This document shows positions 37,698 through 49,376 of a DNA stretch of 64,000 bases, piece by piece. The DNA comes from Meandrina meandrites. Taxonomy: Eukaryota > Cnidaria > Anthozoa > Scleractinia > Meandrinidae. The notes beneath the pieces are model-generated. The model worked only from the letters and a program-made list of their open reading frames with translations, ran no database searches and was not told the origin of the DNA. The DNA lies in assembly GCA_963693305.1 (NCBI GenBank), contig OY855914.1:21591472-21655471 (forward strand), in the 5' to 3' direction. Numbering within the stretch: the first letter of the stretch is position 1; the number at the start of each line of letters is the position of its first letter. A program made the translations under genes and the position numbers.

Positions 37698-37887
37698 AGT
37701 AGTAATGTCGGAGTCTATCAAATATCCGTTTTGGGTTAAGTGTGAGTTCGCGTGTTTTAATCCCCCTCCGCCACCTGAACACCCTGCGATTTTTGGAGCT
37801 GGGTGTTTTTGGTGGTGGGGTGTTTAAAAATTGTGAACTCACCTCTTACACCCAAAACGGTATTTGATAGACTCCGACATTACTACT
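37698..37887. repeat. Right terminal palindrome of C
   Basis: A 190-bp imperfect palindrome beginning AGTAGTAATGTCGGAGTC and ending with its reverse complement; the first 27 bases of each arm match exactly. It also shares AGTAGTA and a CAAATACC..TTTGGGT block with A's terminus. The adjacent base 37888 begins BEL-type coding sequence. Confidence 0.85.
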
Positions 37888-37930
37888 CAAGTTTTCGTTC
37901 CGGTATTCAGCCCCAGCAGAAGAGTTCGTA

Positions 37931-40302
37931 TTTACGAAAAGAAGCGTATTAAAGAAAACAGCTACGATCTTTGATCCCCTCGGATTTCTCATACCTTTCA
38001 CCGTAAGAGGGAAATTGTTGATGGAGGAGGCGTGGACAGAAGCTGGGATGAAGTTCTGCCGTTTCAGCTGGCAAAGAAATGGAAGGCGTGGTTTGGAGAG
38101 TTACCCAGTCTCGCAAAAATAAAGATTCCGCGATGTCTCAAGGATTCCCACAGCACAGAAAAACAGTTAACAATTCACACGTTCACACACGCCTCAGAAA
38201 AAGCCTATGCAGCAGCTGTTTATGCCCGGTACGAGTTTGAGGACGGGTCCATTGGCACACGTTTGATCACGGCAAAAACAAGGTTGGCTCCACTCAAGGC
38301 GATAAGTATTCCTCGATTGGAGCTTATGGGAGCAGTCATTGGTGTACGATTAACTAAACAAGTGTGTGAGGCTCTTGGAGTTCAACGAAGTAAAGTAATC
38401 TACTGGGTTGATAGCTGTAATGTCGGTTACTGGATTCATGGTCAAAGTCGAAACTTTAAGCCTTTTGTTTCACATCGAGTAGGAGAGATACACGAAGATT
38501 CCAACCCTGACCAATGGCGTTACATTCCTGGAAAGGTAAATCCAGCTGACCATGGTACGCGAGGATTAACGGTTGAGGAGCTAATCGATAACGAATGCTG
38601 GTGGCGTGGACCAGCGTTTCTTCGTGAAACAAATGAGAACTGGCCTCAGCGAGGGTTCACAGGAGCCACTGCAGAAACACTTGAGGAGCTGAAAGCTGAA
38701 GTTCGCGAACGAACAGACCGTCCCCAAGAAAACAACCTAAAGAGTTTTGTGACCAGCAATCAAACAGAAAATCAATGGAGGCTGGAACCTAACCGTTTTT
38801 CCAAATGGTACAGGACAAAGCCATCCGTCAAACTCGAAATTGGAGTTTCACTGGTGCGAGTACGAAGTTAGGTTTAAAGATTCGTCAACAATTGTCGTAA
38901 GCCAGTTGAACAGCGAGCCACGGGGGAGTTAACACCTGATGAATTAAAGAGAACGGAACAACGGATCATCATTGAAGCACAGCATGACACATTTACACCA
39001 GAAATCAAGGCATTAGACAGCCGAAAAGAGCTTCCCAAGAAGAGTTCTATTCTGACATTTACGCCGATGGTCACTGATGGTATCCTACGATCAAATACAA
39101 GACTCCGATATTCAAATGATCTACCTGATGAAACTAAGTATCCGATCATTCTACCAAAGAAACATCCTGTAACGGAACTGATTGTAAAATATCATCACTT
39201 GACAGAAGGGCATGAAATGGGCTTGAATTACACACTGAATCATCTTCGCGAGAAGTACGTGGTTGTACATGCTAGAGAAACAGTCAAGAAAGTTATCAAA
39301 GGATGCGCTGAGTGTCAGATACGATTCAGAGGAAAACCAGCTACACAGCAAAAGGCCCCACTACCTACCATACGATTAGAAGCTACCATGAAGCCATTCA
39401 CCAATTGTGCAGTAGATTTCGCTGGACCATATTTGACTGTACAAGGCCGTGGGAAGGTTAGAGCCAAACGCTACGTGAGTTTGTTCCTGTGTCTTCAAAC
39501 ACACTGTTGTCATGTGGAAATGGCGTGGTCATTAGACACGGATGGCTTTCTGAATGCCTTAACTCGCATGGCAGCAAGAAGAGGCTGGCCTCGTGATATG
39601 CTAAGTGACAATGGTACCAACTTCACAGGTGGATGCAATGAAATTAACCAGTTAGTCAAACAAATTGACACAGACAAGATGCAAAGAATGACTTCTAATA
39701 ACGGACTCACCTGGCATTGGAACTCACCGGCAGCTCCACACTTTGGCGGAGTGTTTGAACGAATGATCAGATCAGCGAAACGAGCTGTAAACGCGGTCTT
39801 AGGAAACGCAGATGTGAAAGACGAAGAGCTGTTGACAGTCTTTACCGGTGTCGAGAGCTTATTATATAATGAATTCCAGACCACTGACTCAGTTAAGTAG
39901 TGACCCCAACGATGAACCTGTATTAACGCCAAATCATTTTCGCGTGGGACACATGGGCGGAGAATTGGCCCCAGAGAACGTGGACACTACAAAATTCAAT
40001 CCACGGAGGCGATGGAGACGAGTCCAAGAATTAATCCGTCACGTTTGGAAACGTTCGATGAAGGAATATCTCACAAGCATCGGTGCAAGAAAAAAGTGGT
40101 ATGAACGAGAAAGAAACGTAAACAAAGGAGAGGTAGTCTTGGTTATAGACACAGACATGCCGAGAAGACAGTGGACGATTGGGCGCATTGTGGAGACCTA
40201 ACAAGGGGCAGATGGATTTGTTCGAGTCGTTGATGTCAAGACTGCTGACGGTACATACAGAAGACCACTTTCGCGGATTTCTCCGCTTGAATTCCAAGAC
40301 TA
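37931..40302 (+). pseudogene. BEL/Pao pol, RNase H-integrase part, broken
   Basis: Pieces in order: KKTATIFDPLGFLIPF (Pao reverse transcriptase tail); a frameshift near 38030; SWDEVLPFQLAKKWKAWF and IPRLELMGAVIGVRL with VIYWVDSCNVGYWI (RNase H-like region of the Pao family); frameshift near 38870; then HHLTEGHEMGLNYTLNHLR ... CAECQIR (integrase zinc finger) and an rve core (DFAGPYL, LSDNGTNFTG, HFGGVFERMI); frameshift near 39870; and a C-terminal WRRVQELIRHVWKRSMKEYL segment to 40302. Not functional. Confidence 0.85.
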
Positions 40303-40352
40303 AAGAAGACTTTGGCATTGAAATCTCCACGGAAAATCCGGGAGGGGGAAAA

Positions 40353-40685
40353 TGTTGAGACCTTTATGACTTTAATGTTGTGACTTTATTAACGCACGAG
40401 AACTTTACACTTGGCAATTTTACGCCTTTTCGCGCGCGCGCTGATTTACGTACTTTGTTTTCATTGGTAACATTTAAGCGCGCGCATATTATTCAAATTT
40501 AAATTTTGTCACGCGTAAATGTTTGTGGCGCAAGCAATAAAAGGAGAATTTTGGATTTTGCATTGAATCGGTTGTTGGTTTATTTGTGGACCATTCAATC
40601 GTTTTATTTCGGAATTTCGGAAAACGGATCGGACTTTTGATGTGTGTTCGGAAATCGCCCGAACAATCACTAATAATCAAATTTA
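40353..40685. repeat. 3' LTR of the BEL/Pao fragment
   Basis: Begins TGTTGAGACC directly after the purine tract; it includes GCGCGCGCG-type sequence at 40432-40441 and a likely AATAAA poly(A) signal (CAATAAAAGG at 40535). The 3' edge is estimated, because no second LTR is available for comparison. Confidence 0.65.
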
Positions 40686-40710
40686 AGAACTTAATAAGAC
40701 TTTCATTTAA

Positions 40711-40945
40711 TTAAAAACCATCAATCTTAGACTCTTTTGTTTTTATTATTAAAGAACGACCTGTAATGCCTTTTTCTACAGAAAACATATTTTTCTCTCG
40801 GAATCCTTTTTCAAAAATATCCCCAATGTCATCTAGTGAGTAGTTTCCTAATCCGTGAAAAAATTGTGTATCATAGCTATCTTCTCCCTTTTTTTATCAT
40901 AAACTATTCCATCATTTTCCAAACTACTCCAGCTGTTGTAGAGGG
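40711..40945 (-). pseudogene. 3' fragment of an unknown minus-strand gene
   Basis: An open frame ends at a TAA at 40711-40713 and reads protein-like upstream (SLENDGIVYDKKKGED, FFHGLGNYSLDDIGDIFEKG). It has no start; on its left end is the LTR and on its right the D fragment at about 40945. AT-rich like element B. Not recognised. Confidence 0.45.
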
Positions 40946-41103
40946 AGCACGAAAGCAGCCGGATATAGCTTGGGTTTTTAATAGGCTGGTCAAAATAGAC
41001 CGTATGCGGATTTTCTTTTGTAACAACTGTAAGAATAACCATTTTATAATTAGAGAAAAATATTTTGTTTAAATAATAAAAATCTTTAATATAAAAGAGG
41101 ACA

Positions 41104-43020
41104 ATGGATGGTGAATGGACCGGTGGTGGTGGATGGTTGAATGCTTATTCGAGACAGCAAAGCACCAAAAGTGCAGCGAAAGCTGATAAAACTGCCAAAG
41201 CAGCAAAAGACAAGGCCCCTCAGCCGTCAGAGCACAGCAGCGCATCTGCTCTTCTTAAATGGATTCAGACACCAGAAGCTGACAGCATTGCCAAAGTAGC
41301 AGAATAAAAGGCTTGGAAGACTTTTCTTGCAAAATACCCGAAAGCCGATAAATCGAAGTTTGAGCCACAAACCGATTTCACCAAAGACCACACAGCAACC
41401 TCAGAAATTTATTTCAAAGCAGGGCCAGGCTATTTGATAAACGTTTTTGGTTCAGACAGCAAATATTGGAGCCCGGAAATGGAAAGTGCACTGGGTGTTG
41501 GCCAATCATCAGAAGGTTTCCACAACAGCTTACACCAAGTGTTTCAAAAGGAGACTCTTTGCCCATTCCTGCTGTTGGCTTTTACTATGCCGCACCGAGT
41601 TTGAAAAAATATTTAATAACCAACTGAAAATTTACGTAACACCGGACCAGTATTTCACAACAAAGTTCAGAGAGATATTTCTTAAAACCAAACTCACCCA
41701 CCGTTCAGGGAATGTAAAAAATGTAAAAAAGAATGTAAATGTTGTTTATAGTGGTCATGTACTTAGCTTTGAGATAGCTAGTTTGCAGGCATGCCACTGA
41801 AACATAGGAAACAAATAACTTTTAAATGAACATAACATGGTTAAAAATCCTGGCTGGAGGCAGACCAGTTGGCTATACACAAAGCGTGACCGAGGATTTG
41901 AACTCGGGACGACCGTGAAACAAATCCAGCTAGTGGGAGGGTGGGGGGCTTGAACCTGGGACCTCCAGATTACAAGACCAGCGCCCTAAACCACTCGGCC
42001 ACGCTGCCTCCTAGCTGGCCCAAATATGAAATATTGTCCACAGCAGCTGAATTTTGCTGTCTGGTGCGCGACAACGGGCTGTGGTGTCAGTCGCGAAATT
42101 TTCGATGACAACTATGCTTCTGCTATACTTTTGCCACCGAATGTGCGATCTTTTTACAAGTTCCATGTATATTTTACTGTCAGGCGACTATGCTTTCGAC
42201 CAGTTTAACAACAAGTACGACGTGGCTTCATACAAAAGAATATGCAATGATTTCGGAGTCGATTCGTCAAGCGATTTTCGTTTTAAAAGAGGCGCAAACC
42301 ACGGCCTGGGAAACATTTACATCACTGTCACGGGACATGGACCACAAAAAACGTATAGCCCTTACCCCGGTAAGGATAAATTTTCAGACAAAGGCGGTTC
42401 AGGGTCAAAAGGTATCTTGATTCAGTATATCGAGCCGGATGACGCTGCCTACGCACAGGCAGACTGGTTTTGTCCCAATGTAGCAGAAGGTCTGACCAAG
42501 GAGGGTTTGAAGCGAATAAACCAGTCGATAGAGACGTTCGTTTACTGTGTTTTGGGTTCACAGGTGAACTCTGGAAAAAGCATACTTGGGTCAGGAGGGA
42601 GCGCAAAGGAAGTGCAAAGTGAGTTCCTTGATCTAGTGAAAGATGCTATAAAGCTACCGGATACGGCAAAGTCTATTAAAAGATACCAAGTTGCTATCGA
42701 CGATGCAAAGGCGAGGCTTAACCTTGCCGTGTGTCCGAATGACTGGCTGATGCCTGCGCGTATGGTGCTAAATACTGAGAGTATAATTGGTTACAACAAC
42801 CAGCTTAAACAAGCGACGAAAGATACGAAACTCGGGGTTAACGACGAAATGAATAAGAGCACAAAAAAAGCAGCGCTAAAGCTGATGGCTGGAGGGCCAA
42901 CAAAGATAAACCCACCAAACAGCCACCCCTCAAACCCGATACCCAAGGAAGCAACGCAAGAAAACGGGCCCGCGCCTGAAGAGCAAACACCTCAAAAAAA
43001 GGAGCCCGCGTGGGAAAAAC
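41104..43020 (+). pseudogene. Second copy of the 543-aa gene, broken
   Basis: Begins MDGEWTGGGGWLNAYSRQQ and a Lys/Ala-rich segment not present before C's start, then SALLKWIQTPEADSIAK as in C. An in-frame TAA at about 41305, frameshifts near 41515 and 41610, the SINE at 41714-42011 and a deletion near 42190 disrupt it. From 42190 to 43000 one frame is open and matches C up to the Pro-rich linker; the membrane anchor is replaced by unrelated sequence. Confidence 0.8.
41714..42011 (-). mobile_element. tRNA-derived SINE
   Basis: Read on the minus strand it begins GGAGGCAGCGTGGCCGAGTGG (A box) and GGTTCAAGCCC (B box), a tRNA-like head, then a second GAGTTCAAATCCTCGG block, a body and a short ACATT-type tail. 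It lies in the D pseudogene. The family resembles SINEs I know from stony corals, by recall only. Confidence 0.75.
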
Positions 43021-46000
43021 AACATCTCACGAGTGAGATATTGTTTTTGCCATGAGAACGTAAAATTCATATCTTAGCCAACGTGTAATGTTCTTTTTGT
43101 TATATAGACAAACACTAGAGAAGCGAGTCGAAAGAACAAACCTTTAATACGTAAACTCTTGCAACTCGGTGGCTGGAATTTCTTAAATATCTCGCCCTTG
43201 GTCTACTTTGCAAGAAACAGTCCTTGAATTGTTTTAAGTCGTGAAGTTTCCTTCTTCATGTTTGTACCTTAGTGAACAATTTTATGTCAGCTTCAGTGAA
43301 CCTAATTTTTCTATCGATCGCCATCTTTCAACCGTTGACATCCTCTGTCTATTAATTGGTTGGTCTGTTTTCATACCGACGACTAAGAAATAACAAAAAG
43401 GACTATTTCCATGAAATTCCATTAACCTTGCTATCGTGGCTGATGTCTGCATTTCCGTACATAAATTTCTTATCTACAAAATCTATTCATTCCACCACCT
43501 TGTAAATGCAACCAACTGTTTTTGCAGTCCCCAACTGTTGTTTTTTGTTTTGTGGTTTATTTTTTCTTCTGCTTTTTTCTGTTTTTTTTTTCCTATTGGG
43601 CTAAAGAAAGTGATGTATCAGAAAAACAGAGGGTGGAAGTAGAAGAGATAGATATCGCTTAGATATTGCTTCCCCTTGATTTTTAAAATTGACAATTGAA
43701 TCCAGGGCGTGGGATCGAAGGAAAATAGCGTGCCGTTACTAGTCGCTACCCTATTGGGTTTATGTCATATTATTGTATTGTTACCGGTGTAAAAAATATA
43801 TATATATTATTCCGCCGGAACCTACTGTCCTTGCTAGCCAAGTGGGAAGGCATAGTCGCTAAATCACACCGATTAAAACATCATTGCATTGGTTGCCAGC
43901 AAGTTACAATAGAAAATATTTTCGTTGTTAGCTTAAACGAGCTTCAACTAATAGAGGATACTACATGGTTGCGCGGAGATATGAAATTTATCTTCGAGTG
44001 TTCAACTGTGAGATATCGAGTTGAACACGAGAAGAGAAATTTCATATCTCCAAGCAACCATGTCTTATTTTGTTTATTTTATTAACCTACTAATAACACT
44101 AATAACGAGGTTTTTTTACGATTTTCCGAAGATTTCCGATGATTTTCAAAACGTTGTCCGGTGGTCATACGAATGTTTCCTAACATTTTCCGAACTTTTC
44201 CGAAGATTCCCGAAGATGGCTGAGGACGGTCTGAAGATGTTTCGACTTAATATCGATTTATTTTGGCTCATTCACCATTGAAACATGGCAAATTCTCGTC
44301 AGCTAACGGGACGAAATCGATATCTTTGCACGTGAAATTACTGGTGATCCTTGCAATCTGATTGACTGTCAGTAGTGCGATTTATTCACGAATCGCTCTA
44401 ATTTTTTGTTCGAGCATGAACTGAGGTATAAAACGTGGACATCGGACTGCGGATCGGAGTATGTATCTGACTATGTATGTAATACGGTCTGGGGTATAAA
44501 ATACGGGTATGATATTAAAATGCGTACTGACTGCGAATTAACGCGAACTGAGTATAAAAGGATAACCAAGGCAGTTAAAATTCCGAGGTAACTCGGCAAA
44601 GTAAGTGTGTCTTTCTGTCAAAACAGCCGAAAGCTTCTTCCCAAGGGTGAGGAACAGGCAAATTGATTTTTTTTTCCTCTCTTCAAATTTCCATTTCTGA
44701 AGCGAATATTTCAAAGCTGCTCCACAGATCAGTGTAGGATTCCCTGAGCTCCTTCACGCTGCTTTATGCGTGCTTGTTAGTGACTGCCTGATGTTGATTT
44801 CATCATGTATGGCTCGCGCGATAGGCACGTAAGAATTTGAAAGACATCGTGCATTGAAACACATTGCATAAAAATAAATTTAAAAAAAAACAGGTGAAAA
44901 ACATTTTTCTGCACAGTCCTTATTCCACAGTCTGTGTTTTGTACTGACCAATCCAATTGACAATGTACTGACAATCCAATCCAACTTATTTAACTTGATC
45001 GTCCGTTACCCTAGGCTTGATATGCAGCCGTTTTGTAAGCCTGCGTTCCTTGGGAGGAGAATGGCACACAAGACTCCAAGAATGGATGTAGATCGCGCCA
45101 ATCGTTACCCGGATTCCAGGTGTTTTCCGCAAGTCCATTCCATGCCAGGTTACTAAGCACTATGAATTTATGTCAGAAGTTACCAAGTAAACATCATTCG
45201 CCTCTTCAACTAAGTTCCATGGCCTTGTCTGACGAATAAACGAACCATAACTAAGCCTCGAGACGACAGAAGTCAGTGGGAATAGCCGAACATTTAACAA
45301 ACTTATGAACATGACATCAGCGGTGCCAGTTTATTCCGTGCCTACCGTCCCGACTTTCTAGCGATCTTATACAAGACCCATACAGCCCATTTATGGATGT
45401 TTGAAAGCTTTTTAGGAATCAAGATCAAGTATTCAGGGATAAAAGAAAGCATTCTTCTAATCAACGGGAAACATTTTGCTTTGCCTTGATGTCCTTTGAT
45501 GGCCACGCTGAAAGCTTCATGTTCAACTGTTGTCACGCAATCTCCAGCATAATCGTAATAGCCGTACTTTTTTCAGCATTTCTGTCTCTTGCTCAAAATG
45601 AATATGTTTTACGGGGTAAACAAAAATGGCAAGCCAGGAAAAAAGTTATTGATTGTTTATAGCTGTTAGGGGACGTTTACACGGCCAAATCCGGATCAAC
45701 CGATCGAGAGTAGCAGGATTTGCTTGGGTAAATCAAAGTCGTCGAAGTGGTAAAACAGTGAACCGTTAAAATAATTCAAACTCGCTGGCCCAATTTTAAC
45801 ACTGGCTTAAAACATTCTCCTATATGTGGTGAGTAACTTGCAATTAGTTTGATATTTGTATCTTCCCGGACCCTCGAGAAACAGGAATTTTAAAATGCCT
45901 AGTTTTGCGACTTTCGAAAACGTTGCGAATTATGCCTTCTAAGATTGCATGCAGAACTTGAATGATGTATAGTAAACATTTGTTCTTGTATGCATTTAAA

Positions 46001-46642
46001 CCACCAAAGGATAAGGGTTATGTTGATGTAAATTTAAATCTGTTGCTTGAAAAAGTTCCGAGATACACACTGCTAAAGTTGGCCCAAAATCACAACTTTT
46101 GTCACGCCACTGGGGCAATTTTTGGGGGGGTGGTCTGATCTCCGAAACAATGAAGTCAATCAACAAAAAAATGTTGCCATGGTTACTAGTTGGGTAAGAC
46201 CTGTATGCAACATAAATATGGCGGAGATCGGCCGACCCCCTTCTTCCGACATTTTTTCATTTTGCCCGGATTACTCAGTCAGAGACTCTTAAGCAGCCAT
46301 CTTGAGGACACCATAGCGGATGGCCGCTTGATAGGGGATTGTTCCATAAAGGCGTGGGTAGGAACATTACTTTATTGACGGGAAATCAACAGATCATCAC
46401 CTGTCAAGTGACAACAGAAGCCTGTGTTTGAATGATATTGCCAACTGTCACTTCCTATTTCGGACAATTTCTTTTTATCAACATCCAACAGAGAAGAAGG
46501 GAAAAAGCCAGCGATTTATGCTGCTAGTAAATCCTGAAGGCATAAAAAGATTGATGCTTTCTACTCAAATTAACAACAGCCACAGCATAATGTCTTGGCT
46601 GTTAACTCAAATATAAAAAGAAGCCAAAAAGGTGTAACTTAC
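43021..46642. other. Host noncoding region with foldback repeats
   Basis: No gene supported. At 43018-43050 a short hairpin (AACATCTCAC/GTGAGATATTGTT) starts a repeat that truncates the D copy. A TA-rich stretch is at 43794. A palindrome of about 100 bp lies at 43966-44062. The rest is AT-rich with short open frames that show no protein character. Confidence 0.6.
43966..44062. repeat. Foldback palindrome, about 97 bp
   Basis: CATGGTTGCGCGGAGATATG at the left and CATATCTCCAAGCAACCATG at the right, with GAGTGTTCAACT/AGTTGAACACGAG near the centre. Looks like the end of a foldback or MITE-type repeat. Confidence 0.75.
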
Positions 46643-47011
46643 CAGTGCCAGCATTACCACAATACCGAAGTGGGCATGTAGGCGGCTTTTGGAGTTCATA
46701 CACGAAGAAAGCACTACACTTCTTCACTTTAATGTTGTTACTCCGATAACAGCAGTAGCCGTAACGGGAATAACAGACCGTACGAATGACCACACCTTCG
46801 TCAACTGTTGGGTGTGCATCAGAAAGCCAACCCGGATCGTACGTACCGCAGCGATACCTAAGAACACATTTATCCGGCATCCGATCTCCGGCAGCTCCTT
46901 GGAAACGGTACCAGCCTGTTGTCAGGTTATTATCGCACGAAGAGTTCATTACTGCGTTCCCTTGAGCGCGGTCTGCTCCACTCAGTACTGTGTAATTTTT
47001 ACACCCATCCA
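46643..47011 (-). CDS. Host exon: D8C (uromodulin/GP2-like) domain
   Basis: 369 bp, splice-bounded on the minus strand (TTTTACTTTTAG before, GTAAG after), length a multiple of three. It encodes a Cys-rich extracellular domain with GWYRFQGAAGDRMPDKC, RCGTYDPGWLSDAHPTVDEG and PTCPLRYCGN, the signature of the D8C domain of uromodulin, GP2 and OIT3. Part of a larger secreted or GPI-linked host protein whose other exons are outside or not recognised. Confidence 0.85.
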
Positions 47012-47969
47012 CTAAAAGTAAAAACAAACCATTAGCTTCAAGTTATGACCAAAATGTCATTTAGTCACTGTAGTTTATGAACTAACCCCAGATACTACGC
47101 GCAGTCTGATTGGTCAAAAAGGTCAAAAACCTATGTTCTATTGTACCGGTAAACTCCCGCTCCCCGACAAGGCAGCACTACGCTCGACCCAATTAAGGGC
47201 TCGACCAGTAAGGACGAATAAATAACGTCAGTTTAATGTTAAAACACAGGATATGGTTCTCTCAAATGATCATAATAAATATTTACTGAGGGTAGTTCAC
47301 TACAATGAATTATTCCGCCCACCGCAGTTGAGCGTATAGCTTAAGTAAAATAAAATAAAACAAAATGCAGAAACAATCATATGAGAAGGAACACAATAAA
47401 CAATTACGCTTTCACCGGGCTGGAATAAATTTAATGACATGGATATCTTTTCATTCAACATTTACTCAAAAACCATATTTGAAAGAAAAAAACTACCTCA
47501 AATTGATCGCGATGAAAGCTTACTTGAATTATCTTGATGGCAGAATCTTACGCTGTGAGTCCTTGTACGCGGTTGAATTATTTCTAGTTTTATGCAATTT
47601 CAGTACTTTCTGTAAAGTCTGTCATTCGGCGAAAACGAAACTTTACGTGAAAAATAAATTCGAAATGAAATTTCCGAAGCAGAGTTCCTGACGGCTCGTG
47701 ATTTACAGGCTTTTCTCGTGTTCTCCCAGCATCCCGTGGGGGTTTATTGCGCTGGCAAAAATCTAGAAAGTGTAGTCGTTTGCTTAAGTATCTCACCTTT
47801 TTTGTGTTCAGGTTTGCTAGTTGTGTTTTACCTTTTCACAATTAATATACTTGAAGCTTAACAGCGGAGTTGTCCAGCGGCCTGAAGGGCCGCAGAGAGG
47901 AGCCCCATATTTATCATGCATTCACAGAAATAGGAAAACAATGCATTTGATTTTTCATGGTCATTGTGG
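47012..47969. other. Intron or intergenic host sequence
   Basis: Nothing identified. Probably an intron if the signal-peptide exon at 48302 belongs to the D8C gene. Confidence 0.4.
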
Positions 47970-48302
47970 TTAGCGGCTTGGCTCGCAGGCGCGTGCTCTC
48001 TTCATACGTGCAAACAAGGGGTGAAAGAATTCGCGCAGAATGGCGGCCATACTCCAGAAATAGCTCGACCTGGGCATCTTACATATTTGATATTCAACAT
48101 TCATGTTTCGTTGAAAGTTGCCTGCCATAGAAGTTTGTAGGACACTGCACATTTTGTTATGTTGAAAACCGGCTAGGTATACTTCATTTCGCCAAAACGA
48201 ATCGATTGCGTCAAAAGGCGGCAAAATCGTTGGCGCATGCTCGTCACAATAAGCTGAATGAAAACATGCGAAGAAAGTGAGCAGCAGAATATATTTCTTC
48301 AT
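47970..48302 (-). CDS. Possible first exon with signal peptide
   Basis: ATG at 48302 opens MKKYILLLTFFACFHSAYC, a convincing signal peptide, then DEHAPTILPPFDAID. The frame is open to 47970 but the true 3' exon edge is unknown (a GTATAC donor-like site follows FWRNE). Same strand as the D8C exon 1.2 kb downstream, so it may be its first exon. Confidence 0.35.
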   Translation of the reverse strand: MKKYILLLTFFACFHSAYCDEHAPTILPPFDAIDSFWRNEVYLAGFQHNKMCSVLQTSMAGNFQRNMNVEYQICKMPRSSYFWSMAAILREFFHPLFARMKRARACEPSR

Positions 48303-48410
48303 TATTATTTTTCGCCTTGTCACATCATAAGTTTTTCATACTTCGGGAGATTTTTCCTCGCATCAAAAAAACTGACCTGAGCATAGATTTTCGTAAACAT
48401 TTCTCGCTCT

Positions 48411-48530
48411 ACTAAACAATTAGATTATGAGCTCGAGATTTCTATCGCGTGATAGTTGACGAGGGCGCAGCCCGAGTCAACTATCACGCATAGAAATCGA
48501 GAGCGAATAATCTAATTGTTTTAGTATAAA
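48411..48530. repeat. Foldback hairpin, about 120 bp
   Basis: Arms CTAAACAATTAGATTAT and ATAATCTAATTGTTTTAG, with GATAGTTGACGAGGGC / GCCCGAGTCAACTATC near the loop. Confidence 0.8.
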
Positions 48531-49362
48531 TCTACTAGTCGTTCAAAACTTAAAAAACCAAGACAGATTTATGTTTTTATTAACAATGATAAAAACAGGG
48601 CACGCCACGCGAGGATAATTGACAAATATTTCGCATTTTGTTGGTTCCGTGTGCGCGCACTTTCACATTTCATTCAAGATGAGCCAAGCCAATGTGCCTA
48701 GTTTAATAACAAAATTAACCGTCAAATGATGCAAAAATGCCATTGGAAGCCAGGTTTCTCGATTTAGAAAACGTCAAAGCAAAGGCTTGAGAGACCTGCA
48801 CTGCTGGAAGGTCGTACTGCACAGTTTAACAAAAGAAGTTGTTGTTGTTGTTGTTCACAATGGCACCGCGTATCGCTCGCAGCGAAGGAACTTTGAATTC
48901 GCTTCCACCTTTTTTCGTACAGAGGCATAAGAAACCTGTAAGCATCTGTTAAGCTCTTCTTTGGACTGTTCTTCAATAGGTAGGGAGAATTTCTGTTAAA
49001 CCATTCTAAAATTTGTTTACAAAAAATGTGTCAATTGAAATGCAACTTTTGAAAATTTAATTTTGTACTTTTAAAAGTTTCAATGAGCAATAAATTTATT
49101 AAAGTCATTTTCGACTCCTGTTTTTACCGTGAAAATCATCATACCATATTTCGTTGCAGCTTTTGTCTTTTCTGGAAGAGCCTCGACCATTAAACTGTCT
49201 AAATCTTCTTCACGGACACTTCGAAAACGTGAAGAAGCGGCCGCCATTTTGTTAGCAAGGGCACACCGCTACGCTACTCACTATCTATCACAGAATAGAT
49301 AGTGGGTAGCGTAGCCAATCAGAGCGCGGCATTTCTGATAGAACGCTAGTAGATTTATACTA
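48522..49362. repeat. MITE-like unit with 22-bp terminal inverted repeats
   Basis: TAGTATAAATCTACTAG at 48522 and its reverse complement at 49346-49362, followed inward by CGTTC/GAACG. Interior noncoding. Confidence 0.6.
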
Positions 49363-49376
49363 ATCACTCATATATA

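Larger units (their letters stand above)
26031..37887 (+). mobile_element. Polinton-like element C, degraded
   Basis: It contains a gene set of a different virion lineage (543-aa protein, coiled-coil/membrane protein, capsid, ATPase, small membrane proteins) followed by integrase and polymerase highly similar to A's in the same convergent arrangement. The right end is a 190-bp palindrome starting AGTAGTA. Polymerase, ATPase, capsid and coiled-coil genes carry stops or frameshifts. The left boundary is uncertain. Confidence 0.85.
37888..40690 (+). mobile_element. BEL/Pao LTR retrotransposon, 3' fragment
   Basis: Starts inside pol right at C's terminus and continues through the RNase H-like, H2C2/integrase and DUF5641-like regions to a polypurine tract (GGGAGGGGGAAAA, 40340-40352) and an LTR. 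The 5' LTR, gag, protease and most of the reverse transcriptase are absent. Many frame breaks. Confidence 0.85.
40945..43020 (+). mobile_element. Polinton fragment D (C-like), truncated
   Basis: Repeats the 5' flank of C's first gene (from 26043) and then that gene, but nothing else from the element. Similarity stops near 43000. It is interrupted by a SINE. Thus a second insertion of a C-like element existed here. Confidence 0.75.
48303..49376. other. Noncoding region with nested foldback repeats
   Basis: No gene supported. A hairpin at 48411-48530 (ATTAGATTATGAGCTCGAG... mirrored) and a MITE-like unit at 48522-49362 occupy most of it; another hairpin with TACGCTACTCACTATCTAT lies at 49266-49315. 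Confidence 0.6.

Noticed and set aside
46689..47015. Plus-strand 108-codon frame
   Set aside because: Antisense of the D8C exon, which has clear domain motifs and splice sites.
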